From Clostridia bacterium (GTDB taxonomy: Bacteria; Bacillota; Clostridia; Oscillospirales; CAG-272), in contig JAFSSR010000027.1 in assembly GCA_017450885.1 (NCBI GenBank), positions 1-35,067 of the forward strand: 35,067 nucleotides of DNA, written 5' to 3'. Shown here one piece after another: positions 7,695 to 15,800 of this stretch. Made by a program: the position numbers and the translations under genes. The notes beneath the pieces are model-generated. The model had not been told where the DNA came from. It saw nothing but the letters and a program-made list of their open reading frames with translations, and ran no database searches. How positions within the stretch are numbered: the first letter of the stretch is position 1; each line of letters begins with the position of its first letter.

Positions 7695-9668
7695 ATGAAC
7701 TGTCCTAAATGCAGCGCGCCTCTCGGCGAGGGCGATCTCTTCTGCCCGAACTGCGGAGAGCGCATCGAAAAACCGGTCGAGCAGTCCGAGCCCGTACAGG
7801 AGCCGGAAACTGCCGCCGCACCTCAAGCGGAAGCTGATCCCCAGCCTCAGTACGCCGCTCCGCAGCAGCCTCAGTACGCCGCTCCGCAGCAGCCCCAGTA
7901 CGCCGCTCCGCAGCAGCCCCAGTACGCCGCTCCTCAGGAGCCGCAGTACGCCGCTCCGCAGCAGCCGCAGTACGCCGCTCCGCAGCAGCCGCAGTACGCT
8001 CCGCAGCCGCAGTACGCCCCTGTTTTTTCTCAGCCCGTAATAAAAAAGAAGAGCAAGAAGCCTATAATTCTTGTAAGCATTCTTCTTGTCGTGGCTATTC
8101 TTGCCACCCTTGTCATTGTTAATTTCTCGTCTATCAAGCGTATGTTCTCTTCTCCCGAGAAGATGGTCCGCAGCGTAGAAAGAAACTTTGTTGATGAAGT
8201 CGTCGATCCCGCGGTCGAGCGTTTGGACGATATAGCTCAGAAGGTAAAGGACAGTTTTGAAATGTCCGCCACCGCCACCGTTGAGCTCGGACCGCTTTTT
8301 AAATCTTCTCTCGCTTCATCCGAAATGGATCTCTCCTGGATCGACGGCATCGGTATCGACGCGTCCGCCGCTTTGGGCGACGACGGAATCGGGGCCTATA
8401 CCAGTCTTCTTCTCAACGGTTCGGAGATCCTGACTCTCGATATTTACCTTGACGCCGCTTCCGAGCTGCTGACGATCGGTGTTCCCGGACTTAACGATAA
8501 GTATCTCGGCGTAAATATCAAGGATCTTATGGATCGTATGGTCAAGGAAAGCGGATACGGCTCCACCATAGATATGATCAAAGATATGTATCTGCCGGAC
8601 GGAGAGCTCGATCTTTCCATGATGGACGACATGGCGCAGGCCTTTGACGGAGAAAAGATCAGCAAGGTTTTAAAGAGATATATAGATATCGTGCTCGACC
8701 ACGTTGAGGACGTCTCAAAAGAGAGCGGCGAGCTCACCGCAAAAGGCTATACCGAAAAGTGCACCGTGCTCACCTACTTTGTCACGGAAAAGCAGGCGAT
8801 CGAAATGGCGAAGGATGCCCTTTCCACCCTGCGCGACGACTCGGACGTAAAGGATCTTATAAAAGGCTTCTATGACGGTTTCGCAAAATTCTCCGACGAG
8901 CTCGGTGATTTTGACACCTTCTATTCCCAGTTCAAGGACGAGATAGACGAGATCCTCGCTTCTCTCGATGAGTCTTTGAAGTATATTGAAGAAGACCAGA
9001 GCGCGACCTTAATAGCCGTAAGCGACTACATCGACGACAAGGACAACGTTATAGGTCGTGTGATCTCTGTCCGTGACGTTGAGATTTTGAGATTTGCGAT
9101 TGCCCATGACGGAGACGATTTCGGTATCGAGCTTTCCATTGAAGGGAACACGTTCTTATCCGGTACCGGCAGCGACAAGGGCGGAAAGGTCAACGCCAAA
9201 TACGAGGTGTTCGGCGAGGACGGCGAGAACATCGTTACCGTGACCGCAAAGGACTTTGTCTGGGACAACGTCAACTCCAACGAGATCAAAGGCGAACTGT
9301 CGATAAGCTTTTCAGAAAAGCTTTTGGGAGACACATTAGGCTCTCTCGGCGGCGCCCTCGCAATAAAGCTGAACTTCGACACGGGAGATCATTCCGGCAA
9401 GATCGACGTTTCGCTCACGATGGCGGGTTCTCCGCTGGTCACTCTCAAAATGGAATACAAGGACAGCGCGACCCATAAGGTCGCGGCTCCCTCGGCTTCC
9501 TCTGTGGTCAAAGCCGACCTTGACGACGAAGAGAGTTTTCAGAAGTGGATCGGAGGCATAGACTCCCAGAAGCTGCTCGACCGTCTGACCGACGCCGGGG
9601 TCCCCTCGGATCTCATCAGCGGGCTTGTAAATCCGTCTGGCTTCGGTATGGACGACATTTTGGATTAA
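7695..9668 (+). CDS. Zinc-ribbon membrane protein with PQYAAPQQ repeats
   Basis: A 657-residue single-pass membrane protein of unknown function. Residues 1-22 form a zinc ribbon (CPKC at 3-6, CPNC at 17-20), as in many clostridial zinc-ribbon-domain proteins. Residues 51-109 are a low-complexity spacer of six PQYAAPQQ/E units and a shortened unit. A basic stretch (KKKSKK) precedes one membrane helix at about 123-145. The rest (146-657) should lie outside the cell; it contains many short amphipathic stretches (for example KDLIKGFYDGFAKFSDELGD) and late beta-rich segments resembling lipoprotein-like folds. With no signal peptide, the zinc ribbon is predicted to be cytoplasmic. GGAGG five bases before the ATG supports the start. 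A terminator follows, so it is probably monocistronic. No partner is evident. Confidence 0.8.
   Translation: MNCPKCSAPLGEGDLFCPNCGERIEKPVEQSEPVQEPETAAAPQAEADPQPQYAAPQQPQYAAPQQPQYAAPQQPQYAAPQEPQYAAPQQPQYAAPQQPQYAPQPQYAPVFSQPVIKKKSKKPIILVSILLVVAILATLVIVNFSSIKRMFSSPEKMVRSVERNFVDEVVDPAVERLDDIAQKVKDSFEMSATATVELGPLFKSSLASSEMDLSWIDGIGIDASAALGDDGIGAYTSLLLNGSEILTLDIYLDAASELLTIGVPGLNDKYLGVNIKDLMDRMVKESGYGSTIDMIKDMYLPDGELDLSMMDDMAQAFDGEKISKVLKRYIDIVLDHVEDVSKESGELTAKGYTEKCTVLTYFVTEKQAIEMAKDALSTLRDDSDVKDLIKGFYDGFAKFSDELGDFDTFYSQFKDEIDEILASLDESLKYIEEDQSATLIAVSDYIDDKDNVIGRVISVRDVEILRFAIAHDGDDFGIELSIEGNTFLSGTGSDKGGKVNAKYEVFGEDGENIVTVTAKDFVWDNVNSNEIKGELSISFSEKLLGDTLGSLGGALAIKLNFDTGDHSGKIDVSLTMAGSPLVTLKMEYKDSATHKVAAPSASSVVKADLDDEESFQKWIGGIDSQKLLDRLTDAGVPSDLISGLVNPSGFGMDDILD
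7845..8021 (+). repeat. 24-bp coding tandem repeat (PQYAAPQQ)
   Basis: Six full 24-bp units encode PQYAAPQQ (the fourth ends in E), followed by a shortened PQYAPQ-PQYAP end. The units differ mainly at synonymous third positions. Units of this kind can change in number by slippage without breaking the frame. Confidence 0.9.
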
Positions 9669-9695
9669 ATATTACGAACAACAGGTTCAACAGTC

Positions 9696-9737
9696 TCCGG
9701 CGGCGGAAATCACTTGCGCCGCCGGAAATTTTAATTT
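9696..9737 (+). terminator. Terminator after the zinc-ribbon protein gene
   Basis: A 10-bp perfect GC-rich stem (9696-9705 with 9717-9726), an 11-base loop, and then AATTTTAATTT. The T-run is interrupted, so it may be leaky. It lies between the zinc-ribbon gene and the ABC exporter genes, for which no separate promoter was found. Confidence 0.65.
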
Positions 9738-9748
9738 CGGATCTGATC

Positions 9749-10414
9749 ATGAAAATTGAGATCAAAGGTATAAAGAAATCCTACGGTAAAAAAGAGATAC
9801 TTAAGGATATATCGTTTTCCTCGCGGTCGGGCAAATGTGTCGGCGTCCTCGGCAAAAACGGATGCGGCAAATCGACGCTGCTCTCCATCCTCGCCGGCGT
9901 TCAGAAGGGAGAGGGCAGCTTTAAGATCGACGGACACGAGCTTTTCGGCTCGCCCGCTCTTTTACGCAGAAACGTCGGTTACGTCCCGCAGGGGACTCCT
10001 CTTATCGAAGAGCTTTCCGCCCGCGATAATCTCCTTTTGTGGTACTCCCGCGGGGATATGGAACGGGAATTGGACGGCGGAGTCCTTTCGATGCTCGGCG
10101 TCGGGAGCTTTCTGAAAACTCAGGTCAGCCGCCTTTCCGGAGGTATGAAAAAGCGGCTTTCCATAGGGTGCGCAATGTTCGAGCATCCTCCGGTGCTCCT
10201 GCTCGACGAGCCCTGCGCTGCGCTCGATATCGAGTGCAAGGAAAACATACTCGCCTATCTCGCCGATTATAAGAGCAAAGGCGGAGCGCTTATCCTTACC
10301 ACCCACGACGAGATGGAGCTGTCCCTCTGCGACGAATGCTACATCATGAAGGACGGCGTCCTTGTGAGGTACGACTACGACGGCGATCTCTCCCGCCTGG
10401 TGAGCAATCTATGA
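9749..10414 (+). CDS. ABC exporter ATP-binding protein
   Basis: A 221-residue nucleotide-binding subunit. Walker A is GKNGCGKST (residues 35-43), the Q-loop region is GYVPQGTPL, the signature is LSGGMKKRL (about 129-137), Walker B is LLLDEPCAALD and the H-loop is LTTHDEME. The size and signature resemble the CcmA-type ATPases that pair with ABC-2 exporter permeases. The ATG at 9749 starts just before the first beta strand (KIEIKGIKKSYG); the frame is open upstream, but that part overlaps the previous gene and the terminator. The ribosome site is weak (CGGAT). The stop overlaps the start of the first permease (ATGA), implying translational coupling. The exported substrate cannot be told. Confidence 0.92.
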   Translation: MKIEIKGIKKSYGKKEILKDISFSSRSGKCVGVLGKNGCGKSTLLSILAGVQKGEGSFKIDGHELFGSPALLRRNVGYVPQGTPLIEELSARDNLLLWYSRGDMERELDGGVLSMLGVGSFLKTQVSRLSGGMKKRLSIGCAMFEHPPVLLLDEPCAALDIECKENILAYLADYKSKGGALILTTHDEMELSLCDECYIMKDGVLVRYDYDGDLSRLVSNL

Positions 10415-11658
10415 GCCGGGGACTTCGTTATTTCCGTCTGCAGTGCAAGCGGTTTTTCAAGCTGTTTTTGGCTGTTTTCCTTCTCTCCGCCGTGCTTTGC
10501 GGAGCGATGGGCTTTATCCTCGGAAATTTGCTTGAGGCGAACGGCTCCGACGAACAGAAACAGCCGGTCCGCATAGGCTTTACGGGAGATCTTTCCGATT
10601 CGTACCTCCAGATGGGCCTTGCCGCGGCGCAGAATTTCGACTCCACTCGCTTTTCGGTCGAATTTCTGACTTTAGAGGAGTCGGAAGCGCGCCGGATGCT
10701 GAACAAAGGCGAGCTCGCCGCCTTCCTTATCGTTCCCGAACGCTTCTTTGAAAAGGCGGTGGACGGCGATCTCGGCAAGCTGACCTACGTTTCCTCGGCG
10801 GGTACGGTCGATTTCGGCACAAAGATAACAAACGATATTCTCAAAGCGGCGGCGCTTGTCGTCTTCAACTCTCAAAAGGGGACGAGGGGATTTATCCACG
10901 CGGCGAGAGCCGCGGGGACGGAGGAGAGCGAGGCGCTCCGTCTCGACGATCTGCTCGTTCTCAAATTCGTCGATTATATCCTTGTCCGCTCGCTTGTATA
11001 TTCGGTGAACGAGATCGGCTTCAACGGAGCCGAGAGCTCGGACGACTCGATAATCTACGGAATACTCATTCTTTTCCTTCTTTTGTGGGGGATCACCTGC
11101 TGTACCGTCTTCGCTTCGAGAAGAAGACCGCTTTCCCGCGTTCTCGGCTCGAAAGGGACGGGAGCTTTCACGCAGGTCGCGGGAGAGTTCGCGGCGTACT
11201 TTCTCTTTATGCTCACCACCGTTTCGGTGGTGCTCGCCGCCGCGATAGCGATGGTTGGACTGTTTCCCGACGGTATCGGGCGGGCGCTTGACCGCGAGAG
11301 CGTTATCCGCGCCGCCGCCGCCTTTATCCTTCCGGTGCTCACCGTCTCTGCCATGCAGTTCTTCCTTTACGAGATAACCGACGGCGTAATAAGCGGCGTG
11401 CTTTTGCAGTTTCTTGTCGCCGTGGGGATGGGTTACGTTACCGGATGCCTCTATCCGTCGTATTTCTTCCCCGAGGGAGTGCAAAAAGTCGGAGCGCTGC
11501 TTCCGTCCGGCGCGGCAAAGACCTTCCTTGCCTCGTTCGTCGCGGGAAAGGTCCATACTACCGGGCTGATACTGCTTGCGGCATACTTCGCTGTTTTCTT
11601 CCTTCTCTCCGTTTTACTGCGTAAGAGGAACATAGCGGCGGAAGGAGGCGGCGTATGA
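10411..11658 (+). CDS. ABC-2 type exporter permease, first subunit
   Basis: A 415-residue permease. One helix at about 17-38 is followed by a large outside domain (about 39-210) and then five hydrophobic segments (about 212-235, 258-283, 300-322, 327-350, 388-407). This layout (one helix, big extracytoplasmic domain, five helices) is typical of the ABC-2 subclass that includes YhgE/Pip-like and drug or peptide exporters. The ATG at 10411 overlaps the ATPase stop by four bases, and a second ATGA overlap joins it to the next permease. The related layout of the next protein suggests that the two permeases form a heterodimer with the ATPase. The substrate is unknown. Confidence 0.85.
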   Translation: MSRGLRYFRLQCKRFFKLFLAVFLLSAVLCGAMGFILGNLLEANGSDEQKQPVRIGFTGDLSDSYLQMGLAAAQNFDSTRFSVEFLTLEESEARRMLNKGELAAFLIVPERFFEKAVDGDLGKLTYVSSAGTVDFGTKITNDILKAAALVVFNSQKGTRGFIHAARAAGTEESEALRLDDLLVLKFVDYILVRSLVYSVNEIGFNGAESSDDSIIYGILILFLLLWGITCCTVFASRRRPLSRVLGSKGTGAFTQVAGEFAAYFLFMLTTVSVVLAAAIAMVGLFPDGIGRALDRESVIRAAAAFILPVLTVSAMQFFLYEITDGVISGVLLQFLVAVGMGYVTGCLYPSYFFPEGVQKVGALLPSGAAKTFLASFVAGKVHTTGLILLAAYFAVFFLLSVLLRKRNIAAEGGGV

Positions 11659-12803
11659 ACTACCTGAAAAGAGCGGTCGTCCGCTCCATCCTCCTGAATA
11701 AACGTCTTTTCAAAAAGATCAGCTTCCTGCTGATCCTGCTCGCCGTCCCGGTGATGGTGCTCGCCGTGGAGCTTATCTCCCGCGGACAGAGCGGAATAGT
11801 CACCGTCGCGCTCGCGGCGGAGGATCCGGCTGACCCCATCGCCTCGGAGGTGATCGAAAAGCTGGTGAACGACGCGGGCGGGGTAGAACGGTTCATATTG
11901 TGCAAGACTCCAAAGGAAGCCGAAAACAAGGTGCTTTACGGCGAAGCGGACGGAGCCTGGATACTGGAAGACGATATGGCGGGAAAGATATCCGCCTTTG
12001 TCGTCGACCTAAAAGAAGGTCACTCCTGCGTAAGGATAGTCGAAAGGGAGGAGACCATCGCTCTCGAGCTTGCGCGCGAGAAGCTATCCGGGGTGATGTC
12101 GTCCTATATCAGCTATGCGCTGATGCGCGATTTTGCCTATGAGAACTGCCCAGAACTCGCCGGGATGAGCGAGGAAGAGCTTCGCTTCTACTTTGACGAC
12201 GCGTACGGCTCCGACGATATCTTCGAGTTTTCCTATCTTGACAGCGGCGAGCCGACTGACGACGTGTCGCTCGACCTTATCATGCTCCCCGTACGCGGAC
12301 TGCTCTCCGTCACCGTAGTGCTCGCGGGTCTTGCCTCGGCGATGTACTATATGAAGGACGAGGAGTCTCAGGTGTTTTACAGACTGAAAAGGGCGGAGCG
12401 CCCGGCGTTTGCCTATGCTTATCAGTTCACCGGCGTTTTCGACGTCGCCGTCGTTGCGCTCTGCGCGCTGTTTATCGCGGGGATATCCGCCGCTCCAGGA
12501 AGAGAGATCGCCGCGATGCTGATATTCTGTTTTGCGGTCTCGTCGTTCTGCATCCTTGTAAGACGGCTCTGCGGAAAGCTTGGACGGCTCGGCGCCGTCA
12601 CTCCGCTGCTGATCGTCGCGCTCATAGCCGTCAGCCCGATATTCTTCAATATGGCTGAAATCAGATGGATACAGCTTTTTACCCCGACCTACTACTATCT
12701 TAAATCCATCCACCAGTCGGCATATCTCGGCTACGGCGCGATATACGCCGCGGCGCTGGCGGCGATAGATTACGCCGTATACAAACTGACGGACAGAGCC
12801 TGA
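11655..12803 (+). CDS. ABC-2 type exporter permease, second subunit
   Basis: A 382-residue permease with the same plan as its upstream partner: helix at about 22-40, an outside domain to about 205, then five hydrophobic segments (near 208-230, 258-280, 285-305, 317-336, 353-375). The outside domains of both proteins contain a comparable segment (here KTPKEAENKVLYGEADGAWIL; in the partner ESEARRMLNKGELAAFLIV), a pattern seen in ABC-2 permeases that share one ancestry. GGAGG at 11644-11648 lies six bases before the ATG at 11655, which overlaps the previous stop (ATGA). A strong terminator follows, so the operon ends here. Confidence 0.85.
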   Translation: MNYLKRAVVRSILLNKRLFKKISFLLILLAVPVMVLAVELISRGQSGIVTVALAAEDPADPIASEVIEKLVNDAGGVERFILCKTPKEAENKVLYGEADGAWILEDDMAGKISAFVVDLKEGHSCVRIVEREETIALELAREKLSGVMSSYISYALMRDFAYENCPELAGMSEEELRFYFDDAYGSDDIFEFSYLDSGEPTDDVSLDLIMLPVRGLLSVTVVLAGLASAMYYMKDEESQVFYRLKRAERPAFAYAYQFTGVFDVAVVALCALFIAGISAAPGREIAAMLIFCFAVSSFCILVRRLCGKLGRLGAVTPLLIVALIAVSPIFFNMAEIRWIQLFTPTYYYLKSIHQSAYLGYGAIYAAALAAIDYAVYKLTDRA

Positions 12804-12810
12804 CGCCGAA

Positions 12811-12850
12811 TAAATAAAACCGCCCGATCGTCGATCGGGCGGATTTATTT
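12811..12850. terminator. Bidirectional terminator between convergent operons
   Basis: A 10-bp stem (12820-12829 with 12833-12842) closes a 3-base loop. It is flanked by an A-rich left side (TAAATAAAA) and the T-rich right side ATTTATTT, so it works both for the exporter operon (plus) and for the DUF1846 gene (minus). Confidence 0.9.
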
Positions 12851-12859
12851 ACATTAAAA

Positions 12860-14347
12860 TCATCTGTGGAAAAGCTTTTTGGTCAGATATACCGGCTCGC
12901 AGGTCAGGTTGATCCCCAGCTTGCGGTAAATATCGTCGTCGACCTGAGACAGGATGACGGTGGAATGCGCCTCGCATCCGCGCAGACATTCGAGCTTGCC
13001 GTACGCTTCCTCCGCCGCGCTGTTGGAATTCGCCGAGATGGAAAGCGCGATAAGCGTTTCGTCGGAATGGAGACGCGGATTGTGATTTCCGAGGGTCTTG
13101 ACCTTTAAGGTCTGGATAGGCTCGATTATCTTCGGGTCGATCAGCTTTATCGGCTTCTCTATGCCGGAGTATATCTTGATCGCGTTGAGAAGCGCGGCGG
13201 ACGCGGCTCCGAGAAGGGGAGTGGTCTTGCCGGTGACGATCCTTCCGTCGGGAAGCTCTATTGCGACCGCGGGCTGACCCTCGGTCTCCTGCGAGCGCTG
13301 GAGGGCGCCTGCTACCACCGGACGGTCGTCGACGGTGATCTGAGCCTGGCGCATGAGGTTTTCCACCTTGTTTACGGCGGACTCCGAGATCATGCCTTTT
13401 TTGCGCTGGCAGAGCGTTTTGAAGTATCTGCGGATTATCTCGTCGTTGGAAGCCTTTCTGCAAGCCTCGTCGTCGATAATGCAGTAGCCCGCCATATTGA
13501 CGCCCATGTCCGTGGGAGATTTGTACGGGCTCTTTCCGCTTATCTTCTCGAAGATGGCGTTGAGTACCGGGAAGACCTCCACGTCGCGGTTGTAGTTGAC
13601 GGTCGTTATCCCGTAGGCGTCGAGATGATACGGGTCGATCATATTGACGTCGTCGAGGTCGGCGGTCGCCGCCTCGTACGCGAGGTTCACGGGATGCTTT
13701 AGGGGTATGTTCCAGATGGGGAAGGTCTCGAATTTGGCGTACCCGGCGTCTATCCCGCGCTTGTTTTCGTGATACAGCTGGGAAAGGCAGGTAGCCATCT
13801 TTCCGCTTCCGGGACCCGGAGCGGTCACAACGACGAGCGGACGGCTGGTCTCGATATACTCGTTCTTTCCGAAGCCGTCGTCGCTGACGATATGCTTTAC
13901 GTCATAGGGATAACCCTCTATCGGGTAGTGCATAAAGACTTTGAGCCCGAAGCTCTCGAGCTTTTTCTTGAACGCCACCGCGCCCGCCTGCCCGCGGAAG
14001 TGGGTGATGCAGACGCTCCCGACGTAGAGTCCTATCCCGCGGAAGGCGTCGATGAGACGGAGGACGTCGACGTCGTAAGTGATGCCGATATCGCCTCTGA
14101 CCTTGTTGTTCTCGATGTGATCGGAGTTGATTACAATGACTATCTCCGCCTTGTCCTTGAGCTTGAGGAGCATCTGGAGCTTACTGTCCGGCTGAAATCC
14201 CGGCAGCACGCGGGAGGCATGGTAGTCGTCAAACAGCTTTCCGCCGAATTCGAGATAGAGCTTGCCTCCGAATTCCGAGATCCTTTTTCCGATCTGCTCG
14301 GACTGACGCTTGATATAAGCGTCGTTATCAAATCCGATCTTGTTCAT
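12860..14347 (-). CDS. DUF1846 family protein
   Basis: A 495-residue protein matching the full-length DUF1846 family (usually about 500 residues). Recognisable segments are KIGFDNDAYIKRQSEQIGKR at the N-terminus, LYLEFGGKLFDDYHASRVLPGF, ITHFRGQAGAVAFKKKLE, and the loop APGPGSGKMATCLSQLYHE, which resembles a P-loop. Family structures have been solved by structural genomics, but I know of no established biochemical function. The ATG at 14347 has GGAAGG six bases upstream; the ATG directly before it (14350) is only three bases from that site and is less likely. It is the last gene of a five-gene minus-strand operon, 27-30 bases after dut. The association with dUTPase suggests, but does not show, a nucleotide-related role. 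Confidence 0.88.
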   Translation of the reverse strand: MNKIGFDNDAYIKRQSEQIGKRISEFGGKLYLEFGGKLFDDYHASRVLPGFQPDSKLQMLLKLKDKAEIVIVINSDHIENNKVRGDIGITYDVDVLRLIDAFRGIGLYVGSVCITHFRGQAGAVAFKKKLESFGLKVFMHYPIEGYPYDVKHIVSDDGFGKNEYIETSRPLVVVTAPGPGSGKMATCLSQLYHENKRGIDAGYAKFETFPIWNIPLKHPVNLAYEAATADLDDVNMIDPYHLDAYGITTVNYNRDVEVFPVLNAIFEKISGKSPYKSPTDMGVNMAGYCIIDDEACRKASNDEIIRRYFKTLCQRKKGMISESAVNKVENLMRQAQITVDDRPVVAGALQRSQETEGQPAVAIELPDGRIVTGKTTPLLGAASAALLNAIKIYSGIEKPIKLIDPKIIEPIQTLKVKTLGNHNPRLHSDETLIALSISANSNSAAEEAYGKLECLRGCEAHSTVILSQVDDDIYRKLGINLTCEPVYLTKKLFHR

Positions 14348-14377
14348 CATTAACCTTCCGAATATTGAAATCCTTGT

Positions 14378-14815
14378 TTATTTTCTTCCCGTGGAACCAA
14401 ATCCGCCCTCGCCGCGTTCGGTGTCGGACAGTTCGTCCGCTTCCTCGAATTCGGCGCGCAGATATGGAACTATCGCAAGTTGAGCTATGCGCTCGCGGCG
14501 CTCGACGGTCTGAATGTCGGGCGACTGATTGTACAGCGAGACCATAAGCTCTCCGCGGTAATCGGAGTCTATGACCCCGACCTTGTTCGCCGGGGCAAGC
14601 CCGCGCTTGGTGGCAAGTCCGCTGCGGGCAAAGATCAGACCGACGTATCCTTCCGGGATCTCGCAGGCGATACCGGTGTGGATGAGCGCGGTATTGCCCG
14701 GATCTATAGTCACGTCGTTTACCTCGGCGCTGTAGAGATCGGCGCCGGCGGATGAAGGCGAGCCGTATGTCGGTACGACCGCGCGGTCGTTCAGTTTCTT
14801 AAAACGAACGGTCAT
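14378..14815 (-). CDS. dut: dUTP diphosphatase
   Basis: A 145-residue trimeric-type dUTPase, which hydrolyses dUTP to dUMP and pyrophosphate, keeping uracil out of DNA and supplying dUMP for thymidylate synthesis. All five motifs are present: SAGADLYSA (22-30), ARSGLATKRG (63-72), NKVGVIDSDYRGEL (77-90, with catalytic Asp83), RERIAQLAIVPY (107-118) and the C-terminal RGEGGFGSTG (134-143), the mobile arm that closes the active site. Length fits the family. AGGTGA precedes the ATG. Its start lies 4 bases after the stop of the NERD gene, so the two are probably translationally coupled. Confidence 0.97.
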   Translation of the reverse strand: MTVRFKKLNDRAVVPTYGSPSSAGADLYSAEVNDVTIDPGNTALIHTGIACEIPEGYVGLIFARSGLATKRGLAPANKVGVIDSDYRGELMVSLYNQSPDIQTVERRERIAQLAIVPYLRAEFEEADELSDTERGEGGFGSTGRK

Positions 14816-14819
14816 GGCG

Positions 14820-15464
14820 TCACCTGTACTGCATGGCGGCGGTGGGCGCGCGGCGTTCGGTGTAATCGCTCAGAGCCTCGCGGACCGCCTTTATCATCTT
14901 TTTGTCGAGGACCGGCTTGTCGTCGAGCAGGGTGGCGAAATCGACGGCCTTCTCGGCGTGCATGAGCCAGGGATACTTGTTGGTAAAGCGGGCGTTGCGG
15001 TCGGTGAAAACAACGACGTTATAAACCGGCACGCCGGAGATACCGTCGCGCGCAAGCGCCTTTTTTACAGCGATGACGTGTCCCTTGTTCTGCTCATACG
15101 GATTGTGGAAGGAAAGCACCTTCTCGCCGTAGCGCTGCGTCCAGTCGCCCTCGGGCGGATCTTCGATAACGCCCTTCGCGCCCTTGACCTCGACGGCTAT
15201 AACGCCGCCGCGTGTGACGCATACGGTGTCGGTCTCCGTCCAAAGAGTCCTTCCGTCCTTTGCGACAGGGAAATAGAGGTTCTGAAAGACGCTTTTTGAC
15301 GGGAGATTGGAACGCATAAGACCGTAAACCAGGCGCTCGCACTCCTGACCGTAAGCCTCCGGACCGGAAAGCTCGGTCTCCTTCGAGCTCCTTATCGCTT
15401 TTTGTATGAGATACGCCGCAAGTCCTACGATGACTATAATAAAAAGTGGTAAAACTACCTTCAT
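14820..15464 (-). CDS. Membrane-anchored NERD (nuclease-related) protein
   Basis: A 214-residue protein. Residues 3-22 are a hydrophobic anchor (VVLPLFIIVIVGLAAYLIQK). Residues about 35-150 match the NERD domain: a G-x-E-x-E-R-type helix (GPEAYGQECERLVYGLM), then ETDTVCVTRGGVIAVEVKG, equivalent to the E-x-D-hhh....hhh-E-h-K core of PD-(D/E)XK-like folds, and then WTQRYGEKVLSFHNPYEQN. The D, E and K of the core are kept, so nuclease activity is possible, but NERD proteins are largely untested. A GGGAG site precedes the ATG. It lies between an acyl carrier protein gene (30 bp away) and dut (4 bp away). Confidence 0.82.
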   Translation of the reverse strand: MKVVLPLFIIVIVGLAAYLIQKAIRSSKETELSGPEAYGQECERLVYGLMRSNLPSKSVFQNLYFPVAKDGRTLWTETDTVCVTRGGVIAVEVKGAKGVIEDPPEGDWTQRYGEKVLSFHNPYEQNKGHVIAVKKALARDGISGVPVYNVVVFTDRNARFTNKYPWLMHAEKAVDFATLLDDKPVLDKKMIKAVREALSDYTERRAPTAAMQYR

Positions 15465-15494
15465 TTTTAAGCTCCCGTGATGATTTCAAAGGGG

Positions 15495-15734
15495 TCAGTT
15501 TCCGGTCACCTGATTGAGATAGTTTACAACGTCACCGACGGTGATGAATTTGTGGATGTCGTCGTCGTTGATCTCGATGTCGAATTTCTCCTCGCAGAGA
15601 AGGATGAGATCGGCGAGCTCGAGAGAGTTTACGCCCAGATCGTTAACAAGCTCGGCTTCGGGAGTGATGAGATCTTCCGCGACCTGCATCTCGTCCATAA
15701 GGATGTCTTTAACTTTGTCAAACATTTCGTTCAT
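15495..15734 (-). CDS. acpP: Acyl carrier protein
   Basis: A 79-residue acidic acyl carrier protein. The phosphopantetheine site is LGVNSLELADL, with Ser37 as the attachment residue; canonical ACPs read DSL, so Asp is replaced by Asn (NSL). The rest fits: a first helix (FDKVKDILMDEM), the loop ELVNDLG, helix II after Ser37, and EKFDIEINDDDIHKFITVGD. CGGAG lies about eight bases before the ATG. It follows an acyl-adenylate ligase gene by 66 bp, in the same direction. This pairing suggests a dedicated carrier for that ligase rather than the main fatty-acid-synthesis ACP, but no other fatty-acid synthesis genes are in view to compare. Confidence 0.9.
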   Translation of the reverse strand: MNEMFDKVKDILMDEMQVAEDLITPEAELVNDLGVNSLELADLILLCEEKFDIEINDDDIHKFITVGDVVNYLNQVTGN

Positions 15735-15800
15735 GGTTTTTCTCCGTTTCTTATTAAGTATTTCGGGTGTGTATGCTGGATTTTCGTTTTTTATTTCAGA

